Part shown: piece by piece, positions 11,323 to 19,680 of the stretch
How the letters are laid out: each line of letters opens with the position of its first letter
How positions within the stretch are numbered: position 1 is the stretch's first letter
Source of the DNA: Alphaproteobacteria bacterium
GTDB lineage: Bacteria > Pseudomonadota > Alphaproteobacteria > Micropepsales > Micropepsaceae
NCBI GenBank assembly: GCA_016125165.1
Contig: WGMH01000011.1
Span: 1 to 64,000, forward strand
DNA length: 64,000 nt
Reading direction: 5' to 3'
Notes under the pieces: generated by a model
What the model saw: only the letters and a program-made list of their open reading frames with translations
The model's database searches: none
What the model was told of the DNA's origin: nothing
Program-made: the position numbers and the translations under genes

Positions 11323-11871
11323 ATGACAGCGACAGCCGTGACGCCGAAGAAGAAGATTCCTGCTAACTCGAACAAGAAGCTCGAGTTCAAGGCCAACGAC
11401 CATGTGGTCTATCCGACCCATGGCGTGGGAAAGATCATGAAGGTGGAAGAACAGGAAGTGGCCGGCGCAAAGCTGGAACTGTTCGTCATCACCTTTGAAA
11501 AGGACAAGATGACGCTCCGCGTGCCGACGGCGAAGGCCAAGGCCGTGGGCATGCGCAAACTCTCCTCGCCCGATGTGGTGGCCACGGCGCTCAACACGCT
11601 GAAGGGCCGCGCCCGCATCAAGCGCACCATGTGGTCGCGCCGCGCGCAGGAATACGAAGCGAAGATCAATTCGGGTGACCTGGTGGCAATCGCAGAGGTC
11701 GTGCGCGACCTGTATCGCGCCTCCGGCCAGCCGGAGCAGTCCTATTCGGAACGTCAGCTCTATGAAGCCGCCCTCGCCCGCATGGCGCGCGAAGTGGCTG
11801 CTGTGGAGCGCACGGACGAACCGACCGCTGTGAAGCGCGTTGAAGGCATGCTCGTGAAAAAGGCGGCCTGA
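11323..11871 (+). CDS. carD: CarD family transcriptional regulator
   Basis: FKANDHVVYPTHGVGKIMKVEEQEVAGAKLELFVITFEKDKMTLRVP; ATG at 11323. Confidence 0.93.
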   Translation: MTATAVTPKKKIPANSNKKLEFKANDHVVYPTHGVGKIMKVEEQEVAGAKLELFVITFEKDKMTLRVPTAKAKAVGMRKLSSPDVVATALNTLKGRARIKRTMWSRRAQEYEAKINSGDLVAIAEVVRDLYRASGQPEQSYSERQLYEAALARMAREVAAVERTDEPTAVKRVEGMLVKKAA

Positions 11872-11896
11872 TAGGGCTTAAAGGACGTTACGCGCG

Positions 11897-11930
11897 AAGG
11901 GCCCGGTGGAAACGCCGGGCCCTTTGTCTT
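11897..11930. terminator. rho-independent terminator between convergent carD and thermonuclease-family gene
   Basis: Perfect 10-bp stem AAGGGCCCGG / CCGGGCCCTT with 8-nt loop followed by TGTCTTT. Confidence 0.8.
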
Positions 11931-12775
11931 TAGTGCGTCGCCGGTTTCAGCGAAGGCGGACCGGCATCCGCGACGATCTCGAGGTTCTGCGGCGCATAGA
12001 GTTCGATCTGCGGCCCGTTGAATGACTGAACAACGCCGCGCACGCGCACGCGCCTGCCCGCAAAACTCTCCGGGTCGATATCCGCGGCCTTGAACAGCTT
12101 CATGTCATCCGGCGCAATCGTGACCGTAAAATCCGTCCGCCAGTCCTCGCCAAAGTTCAGATAGGCACGCCCGCCCTTCACCATCGCCTCGCGCACCACG
12201 CCTTCGACCACCTGAAAGGTGCCGACATCGTTCTGCAGGGCCTCGGGCGTGCGGACCGCATAGGCAGTTGACGCCCATATGCCATAGCGCCGCGCACGCG
12301 CATCCGCTTCCGCGGCAAACAGGTCGCTCGCACATTCCGGCCGGTCTGGCTGGATGAAGACGCGTGCAAGCCCGCGCCGCAGCAGCGCGATCTGCAGCCA
12401 CTGTTCATCTGTGGTGTCCGGAAAGATCACCTGCGAGCGGATTCGGCCATAGCGGTCGCGCTTGGGGAGATTCACATACAGCGAAACGGTTCGTCGCTCC
12501 GCGAAATCCGTGAGCGTCGCCAGCGCCTGATCGCCGAGAAATTTGGGAGCATGATCCGAAGGACCATCGGGCAGCCGCAGACCTTCGAGCCTGGCGGCGC
12601 GGCCATCGTCCAGAACGATGATTCCGGAGCGCTCGACCCGCTCGATCCTCGCGCCGGACACTTCCACGCTACCGACACAGGCGGGCGCGGCGGCGGCCGG
12701 CTGGACCAGCAACACAAGCAGCGCGCCAGCCAAAACAGGCAGATGGCGGCTACGCCTGATTCTCAGCGTCTCCAT
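11930..12775 (-). CDS. thermonuclease (SNase-like) family secreted protein
   Basis: Signal peptide; VSLYVNLPKRDRYGRIRSQVIF...WLQIALLRRGLARVFIQPDRPECASDLFAAEADARARRYGIW pattern. Confidence 0.85.
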   Translation of the reverse strand: METLRIRRSRHLPVLAGALLVLLVQPAAAAPACVGSVEVSGARIERVERSGIIVLDDGRAARLEGLRLPDGPSDHAPKFLGDQALATLTDFAERRTVSLYVNLPKRDRYGRIRSQVIFPDTTDEQWLQIALLRRGLARVFIQPDRPECASDLFAAEADARARRYGIWASTAYAVRTPEALQNDVGTFQVVEGVVREAMVKGGRAYLNFGEDWRTDFTVTIAPDDMKLFKAADIDPESFAGRRVRVRGVVQSFNGPQIELYAPQNLEIVADAGPPSLKPATH

Positions 12776-12913
12776 ACCGCCAGATTGGCGGCGAGGCGGC
12801 GAAAAAACACCCTGAATCTGCCGATTTCCTGAATCGGGGGACAGAATTGTCGCAGACAGGGAACTCAGCCGCCCCCGGTGCGTACCCCATTCGGGTATCG
12901 AAGGGACATTCTC

Positions 12914-13777
12914 ATGGAATTTGCGAAGCTCAACATGTCCGCGCTCGAAGCGCTGGCGGTCGTCAGCGCCGTCGATCTGGCCTCGGCGATCTTGATTCTG
13001 ATCGCCGGCTGGCTGATCTCAGGGTGGCTTTCGCGGCTCACCTATCGCGGTCTGAACCGCATTCCCCATTTCGACCCAACGCTGAAGCCGCTGCTTTCAA
13101 CACTGGTTCGTTACGCGATTCTGGCGATCACGATTCTTGCCGTGCTTCATCGCTTCGGCGTCGAGACGACCAGCGTTATCGCACTTCTTGGCGCGGCGGG
13201 ACTGGCGCTCGGCCTGGCACTGCAGGGCACGCTGTCCGATGTGTCCGCAGGCGTCATGCTACTGATCCTGCGGCCCTTTCGCGTTGGCGACTATATCGAC
13301 ATCGGCACCGCGGGCGGCACGGTGCGCCAGATCGGCCTTTTCACCACCGAACTGATCAGTGCGGACCTTGTTTATGTTTCCGTGCCGAACCACCAGATAT
13401 TCGGGTCTGCCATCACGAATTACTCGCGCGAACCCACAAGGCGCATCAATTTCGTCCTGGGCATCGATTACGAAGCCGATATCGACAAGGCGCAGAATAC
13501 CGTCCTGGAAATCATGAGAAATGATCCGCGCATCCTCTCCAACCCGGAGCCGATGGTGCCGGTTTCCGCGCTGAACGCTTCGTCCGTCGACCTGATCGTG
13601 CGCTGCTGGGTTAAGAACGCCGATTACTGGGACACGCTTTTCGATCTGCAAAAGCAGGTGAAACAGGCCTTCGACGCCGCCAACATCGCCATTCCGTTTC
13701 CGCAGCAGGCGCTCTCGTTCCGGATTCCGCCAAAATCACCGCAGGATTCTGCCAGCACTAGCGGGAATTCCCACTAA
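12914..13777 (+). CDS. small-conductance mechanosensitive channel, MscS family
   Basis: LLGAAGLALGLALQGTLSDVSAGVMLLILRPFRVGDYIDIGTAGGTVRQIGLFTTEL is the MscS core. Confidence 0.93.
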   Translation: MEFAKLNMSALEALAVVSAVDLASAILILIAGWLISGWLSRLTYRGLNRIPHFDPTLKPLLSTLVRYAILAITILAVLHRFGVETTSVIALLGAAGLALGLALQGTLSDVSAGVMLLILRPFRVGDYIDIGTAGGTVRQIGLFTTELISADLVYVSVPNHQIFGSAITNYSREPTRRINFVLGIDYEADIDKAQNTVLEIMRNDPRILSNPEPMVPVSALNASSVDLIVRCWVKNADYWDTLFDLQKQVKQAFDAANIAIPFPQQALSFRIPPKSPQDSASTSGNSH

Positions 13778-13891
13778 CGCCCGAGCCATGCGCGGCACGC
13801 AACGCCGCTTTCCGGCCCCAATCCAGCCGCTTTGCCTTCGATTGGCCCCATTTGCCGGGCGGTGTTATACGGCGGAGTCGGAGGGAGGCCG

Positions 13892-14116
13892 ATGGATAGG
13901 CGGTACTACGCGCTGAAGATTGCTCTGGTTGTTCTTGCCGTTCTGACGGCGGGGATAACCAGCGGTATGGGCACCACGCAGGTGTCCCGTGCGGTCGCGC
14001 ACGCCCGCTACAGCGCCCCGGCCACCATCGAAGCCGCAGCCTGGCGCACGGCCGCCTGGCTCGCGCGGACCGTCTCCGACCTGATCCAAGTGTCTATCGA
14101 ACCGATTTCAAGCTGA
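13892..14116 (+). CDS. small hypothetical protein with N-terminal TM/signal segment
   Basis: MDRRYYALKIALVVLAVLTAGITSGMG; upstream GGAGGGAGG RBS-like sequence. Confidence 0.5.
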   Translation: MDRRYYALKIALVVLAVLTAGITSGMGTTQVSRAVAHARYSAPATIEAAAWRTAAWLARTVSDLIQVSIEPISS

Positions 14117-14960
14117 CGCTGGCTGGCGGCGGTATCCAGTCCGGAACGAAGAAATCCGGCATCAGATCAGCGGTGGGATCCACACGGTACTTGTCGAAGT
14201 CCGTGACGCCATGGTCGGCAAGAAATGTATCGTCGATCAGGAAATTGCCGGTGAATGCGCGCGCATCCTGCGCAAAGACGAGGTGCGCGGCATCGGCAAG
14301 GATTTCGGGCGTCCGGCAATGGCGCATGCCCTCCTCGCCCGCCAGCGCGTTCTTGATGGCGGCCGTGGCAACACCCGTGCGCGGCCACAAGGCGTTAAAG
14401 GCTATGCCGTCATCCTCAAATTCCGCCGCCATACCGAGCACGCACATGCTCATGCCGTATTTTGCCATGGTGTAGGCGGTGTGGCCGCGAAACCATTTGG
14501 GATTCATGTCCAGCGGTGGCGACAGCATCAGTACATGGGGATTGGCCGCCTTCTTCAGATGCGGGATGCAGGTGCGGCTGACCAGATAGGTGCCGCGCGC
14601 ATTGATGCCATTCATCAGGTCATAACGCTTCATGTCGGTTTGCAGCGTTCCGGTGAGCTGAATGGCGCTCGCGTTGTTCACGCAGATGTCGATGCCGCCA
14701 AAGCGCGAGACAGTCTTTTCCACCGCATCGGCAACCTGCTCTTCAAAGCGGATGTCACAGAGAAGCGGCAACGCCGTGCCGCCCGCCTTCTTAATCTCTT
14801 CGGCCGCCGAGTAGATCGTGCCGGGCAGTTTGGGATGCGGCTCCGCCGTCTTGGCGGCAATGGCGATATTGGCGCCGTCGCGCGCGGCGCGAAGCGCAAT
14901 GGCAAGGCCAATGCCGCGGCTGGCGCCGGTGATGAACAGGGTTTTGCCTTTCAGCGGCAT
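14094..14960 (-). CDS. SDR family oxidoreductase (HSDL2-like)
   Basis: LFITGASRGIGLAIALRAARDGANIAIAAKTAEPHPKLPGTIYSAAEEI. Confidence 0.88.
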   Translation of the reverse strand: MPLKGKTLFITGASRGIGLAIALRAARDGANIAIAAKTAEPHPKLPGTIYSAAEEIKKAGGTALPLLCDIRFEEQVADAVEKTVSRFGGIDICVNNASAIQLTGTLQTDMKRYDLMNGINARGTYLVSRTCIPHLKKAANPHVLMLSPPLDMNPKWFRGHTAYTMAKYGMSMCVLGMAAEFEDDGIAFNALWPRTGVATAAIKNALAGEEGMRHCRTPEILADAAHLVFAQDARAFTGNFLIDDTFLADHGVTDFDKYRVDPTADLMPDFFVPDWIPPPASVSLKSVR

Positions 14961-14972
14961 GGGACCCACTCC

Positions 14973-16031
14973 TCAAATTGCGCGCGTATACCAATCCACG
15001 CCATCGCTGTCGGCTTCACGCTTGATAAGACCGCGCGCACGCAGACAATTCAGATGCGCCAGGCTCTCGCCGGTGGCCATGCCAAATACGCCCGATGTGA
15101 TGCGGCTTCTGAACAGCGCCGGAAAGACATCGACGGCACGCCTGGGTTCCTCGCAAAGTGCGAGAAGTTTATCGAGGCCGCTCTCGTGCATATCGATCAG
15201 TTCCTGAAGCCGCAATTTCGAACCACGAAACGGTTCGTTATGCGCGGGCAGGATGAGAAGATCGTTGGGCAGCAGGTCTCTGAGCTTGGCGCAGGAGTCG
15301 ATCCATTCCTGCAGCGGATTGGCTTCCGGTTCGGTGGGAAACAGGCTGACGTTCGAGGAGATGCGCGGTAATATCTGGTCGCCGGAGATGAAGAGATCAT
15401 CTTCGCGGCTCCAAAGGCAAACATGTTCGGGCGCGTGACCGCGACCGACGACGACTTCCCAAACGCGCTTTCCAATCGGAATACGGTCGCCTTCCTGCAT
15501 GCGGCGAAAGCCGTTTGGCAAATGATAGACTCCCTTGCCGAAACCCCCGAAACGCGTGCGATACGTCTCAAGCTGATCTTCCGGAAAGCCTGCGGCCTTG
15601 TAGAAGCGGATGCCTTCCGGTGGAGCTTCGCGGCCTGTGTCGGCGGCAAGATTGCGGCACAGAAGGTAATCGGTGCGCGACATCCACAATTCGACATTGA
15701 ATTTGCGTACAAGCCAGCCTGCCATGCCCACATGGTCCGGATGCAAATGTGTGACAATGACCCGCGTGATGGGTTTGCCCTTCATGGGACCGGCAAAGAG
15801 GGTTTCCCAGGCAGTCTTGGTGGGTTCGTCGCGGATGCCGGTGTCGACAATCGTCCACCCGTCGCCGTCCTCCAGCAGCCACAGATTGATGTGGTTGAGC
15901 TGCATGGGCAGCGGCATGCGAATCCAATTCACGCCCGGCGCGACCTCGATCATGTCGCCGGGGACAGGTTTGGTCTCGAACGGATAGTCCAGATTGCTGC
16001 CGGGGCGCACGCGCGCTTCGGATGCGGTCAA
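14973..16031 (-). CDS. MBL-fold metallo-hydrolase
   Basis: VIVTHLHPDHVGMAGWL; GRGHAPEHVCLWSREDDLFISGDQILPRIS. Confidence 0.92.
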   Translation of the reverse strand: MTASEARVRPGSNLDYPFETKPVPGDMIEVAPGVNWIRMPLPMQLNHINLWLLEDGDGWTIVDTGIRDEPTKTAWETLFAGPMKGKPITRVIVTHLHPDHVGMAGWLVRKFNVELWMSRTDYLLCRNLAADTGREAPPEGIRFYKAAGFPEDQLETYRTRFGGFGKGVYHLPNGFRRMQEGDRIPIGKRVWEVVVGRGHAPEHVCLWSREDDLFISGDQILPRISSNVSLFPTEPEANPLQEWIDSCAKLRDLLPNDLLILPAHNEPFRGSKLRLQELIDMHESGLDKLLALCEEPRRAVDVFPALFRSRITSGVFGMATGESLAHLNCLRARGLIKREADSDGVDWYTRAI

Positions 16032-16168
16032 AGGGTTTTCCTCGAATAGCGGTCTGAACGACTATGGACCCGGTATGCCGGGCGTCAAGTTTTGGGCTGG
16101 TATGCCGCGTTGACCTTGGGGCAGCTTCACGACGACCATTGCTCCGGTCTTGAGGAAAGGATTCCCCG

Positions 16169-16747
16169 GTGAGTTCCGCACAGCAGGTATCCCGCTATGA
16201 TTCCGTTGCCATCGCACTCCATTGGACAATCGCAGCCCTGCTGATAGCCAATATCGCGCTGGGGCTCTATTTCGGCGATCTGCCGCGCAGCGACCCGAGC
16301 AAATTTCTGCTGGCGCAAACCCACAAATCCATCGGCCTTACTGTTCTGGTGCTGACGCTGGCGCGCATCGGATGGCGGCTGACACATCGCGTGCCGGGCC
16401 TTCCGCCCGACATGCCCGCGCTATTGAAGCTCGCGGCACGAGGCGCCCATGTTCTGCTTTACGTTGTGATGCTTGGCCTGCCGTTGACAGGATGGGCAAT
16501 GGTTTCCTCTTCGCCACTGGGACTGCCGACGAAATATTTCGGCCTTTTCGACTGGCCGAACCTTGGCTATTTCGCCAATCAGCCGGTTGAACAGAAGCGC
16601 GCCTTTATTGGCGCATTCCATGAATCGCATGAAATTCTCGCAAACATCGCCATTGCGCTGATCATCCTGCATGTGGGCGCGGCGCTCTATCATCAATTCG
16701 TGCGGCGTGATGGCGTGGCGATGCGGATGCTGGGCAGATCTTCATGA
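16169..16747 (+). CDS. cytochrome b561-family protein
   Basis: RYDSVAIALHWTIAALLIANIALGLYFG; KSIGLTVLVLTLARIGWRLTHRVP; four TM segments. Confidence 0.9.
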   Translation: MSSAQQVSRYDSVAIALHWTIAALLIANIALGLYFGDLPRSDPSKFLLAQTHKSIGLTVLVLTLARIGWRLTHRVPGLPPDMPALLKLAARGAHVLLYVVMLGLPLTGWAMVSSSPLGLPTKYFGLFDWPNLGYFANQPVEQKRAFIGAFHESHEILANIAIALIILHVGAALYHQFVRRDGVAMRMLGRSS

Positions 16748-17304
16748 AAAAATTGCTGGCCACGATCGCGCTGGTGTTGATGGCAACACCAGCACTGGCT
16801 GGCAATTGGACGGTGGATCACGCCAAGAGCAAACTTGGATTCACCATCCTGTGGGATGGTCACCCCTTTACGGCGGTGTTCGGCGACTGGACAGCTGACA
16901 TCACCTTTTCCCCCGACGATCTGGCCCATGCCAGCGCCGATGTGACCATCAAGACCGGCAGCATGGACTCCGGGGATCCCGACACCGATGACAGCGTAAA
17001 AGGCGCGTATGGTTTCGCGGTGGATGCGTTCCCCACGGCGCGCTTCAAAGCGACCAATTTTTCACGCAAGGGAAAGGGCTATGAGGCCAGCGGAACGCTC
17101 ACCATCCGTGGCATCAGCAAGCCCATTGCCCTTCCCTTCCTGCTCACGATCAGCGGTGACATGGCCCATGTGACCGGAATGGCTAAATTGCTGCGCACGG
17201 ACTACTCCGTCGGCACCGGGGAATGGGCCGCCGACAAACCCGCCGCCCGCGAGGTGCGCGTGACACTCGACATTATCGCGACGCGCGCAGGCAAATCGCG
17301 CTAG
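16744..17304 (+). CDS. YceI family periplasmic protein
   Basis: WTVDHAKSKLGFTILWDGHPFTAVFGDWTADITFSPDDL; ATGA overlap with cytochrome b561-type gene. Confidence 0.92.
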   Translation: MKKLLATIALVLMATPALAGNWTVDHAKSKLGFTILWDGHPFTAVFGDWTADITFSPDDLAHASADVTIKTGSMDSGDPDTDDSVKGAYGFAVDAFPTARFKATNFSRKGKGYEASGTLTIRGISKPIALPFLLTISGDMAHVTGMAKLLRTDYSVGTGEWAADKPAAREVRVTLDIIATRAGKSR

Positions 17305-17314
17305 TATCGCGGCC

Positions 17315-18283
17315 ATGCCGGTTGCTCCCTCCAACATCCGCGTGGTGGACGATGCCGCGATCGCCGATGCCGCAGCGATCCTGCGCGCGGGCGGGCTTGT
17401 CGCCTTTCCGACAGAGACCGTTTACGGCCTGGGGGCCGATGCCACCAATGGCGACGCGGTGGCCGCAATCTTTGCCGCGAAGAAGCGACCGCGCTTCAAT
17501 CCGCTGATCGTGCATCTGCGCGGACTGGAGGATGTGAACCGGCATGTGGAAATGCATCCGCTGGCCAAGCGGCTGGCGGAGAGATTCTGGCCAGGCGCCC
17601 TGACGCTGGTGTTGCCGCGCAAGGTGGATTCGCCCCTCTCGCTGCTGGTGAGCGCCGGGCTCGATACGGTGGCGGTGCGCGTCCCGAACCATCCCGTTGC
17701 GCAACGATTGCTGGCAGCGGCGGAACGGCCTCTGGCAGCACCAAGCGCGAATGCGTCTGGCAAGATCAGCCCGACAAATGCGGCGCATGTGGCCGAAAGT
17801 CTTGGACGCAATGTAGATTGCATATTGGATGGCGGCGCCTGTGCGCTTGGACTGGAATCGACAGTCATTGGTTTCGAAGGTGAGCACGCGGTTCTGCTGC
17901 GTCCCGGTGCCATTCCTCGCGAAGAGATCGAGGCCGTGACCGGACCATTGCAGGACGCCACCGAGGATAGTCACGCATCGCCAGGGCGGCTGCTGAGCCA
18001 CTATGCGCCACACGCAAAGATGCGATTGAATGCAGCAACCACAACGTCTGATGAAGCGTTGCTGGCCTTCGGACCGGATGTGCCAAAAGGCGCGATGATC
18101 ATGCGCAACCTGAGCGCGCGCGGAGATTTGAAGGAAGCCGCCGCCAACCTGTTCGCCCTGCTGCGCGAACTGGATGCCTCGGGCGCTGCGCGCATCGCCG
18201 TGATGCCTATTCCGCACACTGGCCTTGGCGAGGCCATCAATGACCGGCTGGACCGCGCGGCAGCGCCACGGGGAGAGTCGTGA
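17315..18283 (+). CDS. sua5: L-threonylcarbamoyladenylate synthase, Sua5-type
   Basis: GGLVAFPTETVYGLGADATNGDAVAAIFAAKKRPRFNPLIVH; APSANASGKISPTNAAHV; C-terminal Sua5 extension. Confidence 0.94.
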   Translation: MPVAPSNIRVVDDAAIADAAAILRAGGLVAFPTETVYGLGADATNGDAVAAIFAAKKRPRFNPLIVHLRGLEDVNRHVEMHPLAKRLAERFWPGALTLVLPRKVDSPLSLLVSAGLDTVAVRVPNHPVAQRLLAAAERPLAAPSANASGKISPTNAAHVAESLGRNVDCILDGGACALGLESTVIGFEGEHAVLLRPGAIPREEIEAVTGPLQDATEDSHASPGRLLSHYAPHAKMRLNAATTTSDEALLAFGPDVPKGAMIMRNLSARGDLKEAAANLFALLRELDASGAARIAVMPIPHTGLGEAINDRLDRAAAPRGES

Positions 18284-19680
18284 ATATTCCCGACAACATC
18301 CTCGCCCGCCTGAAGGATGCTGCGGGAGCCAGAGGGTTCAGCGAGGACCCATCGGAAATCGCGCCGCATCTGGAGGAATGGCGTAGCAAGTTTCATGGCC
18401 GGTCCAACCTGCTGCTGAAGCCGGATTGCACCGAAGCCGTCGCCAAAATCCTTTCGATCTGCAATAGCGCACGCATTGCGGTGGTTCCTCAAGGCGGAAA
18501 TACGGGCCTGGTGGGCGGACAAATCCCGTTTCACGGCGAGATCGTTCTCAGCCTCAAGCGCATGAACACCGTGCGCTCGGTCGACCCGGATGATTTCGCA
18601 ATGGTCGCCGAAGCCGGCGTGATCCTTGCCGATGCACAGCGGGCGGCAGAGCAGAAGCAGTTACTTTTCCCGCTCAGCATCGCAGCGGAAGGGTCCTGCA
18701 CCATTGGCGGCAACCTTTCGACCAATGCAGGCGGTGTGAATGTGCTGCGGTACGGTTCTGCGCGCGATCTGGTTCTGGGTATCGAGGCCGTGCTGGCTGA
18801 CGGCCGCGTACTCGACATGCTGAAGGTGCTGCGCAAGGACAATACAGGTTACGACCTGAAGCAACTCTTCATCGGGGCGGAGGGTACGCTTGGCGTCATC
18901 ACGGCCGCGTCGCTCAAACTCTATCCGCAGCCGATCTCGCGCGGGACGGTGTTGTTCGCCTTCGAAAACCTGGGCGCGGCGGTTCAGGCATTCAGCCGCC
19001 TGCAACACGACACCGGAAACCTTCTGACTTCCTTTGAATTGATTTCGCGCACTGCGCTGGAGCTGGTGCTGAAACATTTCCCCGGCCTGCGCGATCCGTT
19101 CATGCGGCCGCACCGATGGTATGCGCTGGCCGAAGCCTCTTCATCGGGGATGTTGCCGATGGAACACGTGATGTCGGAGAGCGTGGAGCGCATGTCCAGC
19201 CACTATACCGACGCCATACCCGCCATGAACGAAGCGCAGCGCGCAGCCTTCTGGGCCTTGCGCGAAAACATTTCCGAAGCGCAGAAACGCGAGGGCGCCT
19301 CCATCAAGCACGACATATCAGTGCCGGTGCGGGACATTCCGCGATTTGTGGCAGAGGCCGTGCCCGCGGTGGAGGCGATAGTGCCCGGCGCAAGACCTGT
19401 GACGTTCGGCCATCTGGGCGATGGCAATCTCCACTTCAACTTCAGTGTTCCCATCGGCGGCGATGATGCGGCGTTTCTTGGACATTGGGAGGCAATCGCG
19501 CGTAAGGTCCATGATATCGTGCATGCGCACGCCGGATCCATCAGCGCTGAGCATGGCATCGGTATCCTGAAGCGTGAGGATATCGTGCGCTACAAGAGCG
19601 CGGCCGAAATCGAGACGATGCGCGCGCTGAAGCGCGCATTGGATCCAAACGGAATTCTCAATCCCGGCAAGGTTGTTTAA
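18280..19680 (+). CDS. FAD-binding oxidoreductase (D-2-hydroxyacid/2-hydroxyglutarate dehydrogenase-like)
   Basis: VVPQGGNTGLVGGQIP; GSCTIGGNLSTNAGGVNVLRYGSARDLVLGIEAVLADG; GTG start overlapping sua5 stop. Confidence 0.9.
   Translation: MNIPDNILARLKDAAGARGFSEDPSEIAPHLEEWRSKFHGRSNLLLKPDCTEAVAKILSICNSARIAVVPQGGNTGLVGGQIPFHGEIVLSLKRMNTVRSVDPDDFAMVAEAGVILADAQRAAEQKQLLFPLSIAAEGSCTIGGNLSTNAGGVNVLRYGSARDLVLGIEAVLADGRVLDMLKVLRKDNTGYDLKQLFIGAEGTLGVITAASLKLYPQPISRGTVLFAFENLGAAVQAFSRLQHDTGNLLTSFELISRTALELVLKHFPGLRDPFMRPHRWYALAEASSSGMLPMEHVMSESVERMSSHYTDAIPAMNEAQRAAFWALRENISEAQKREGASIKHDISVPVRDIPRFVAEAVPAVEAIVPGARPVTFGHLGDGNLHFNFSVPIGGDDAAFLGHWEAIARKVHDIVHAHAGSISAEHGIGILKREDIVRYKSAAEIETMRALKRALDPNGILNPGKVV

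Noticed and set aside
14211-15371. 386-aa plus-strand ORF
   Set aside because: Antisense to the SDR and MBL-fold genes, with no motifs.
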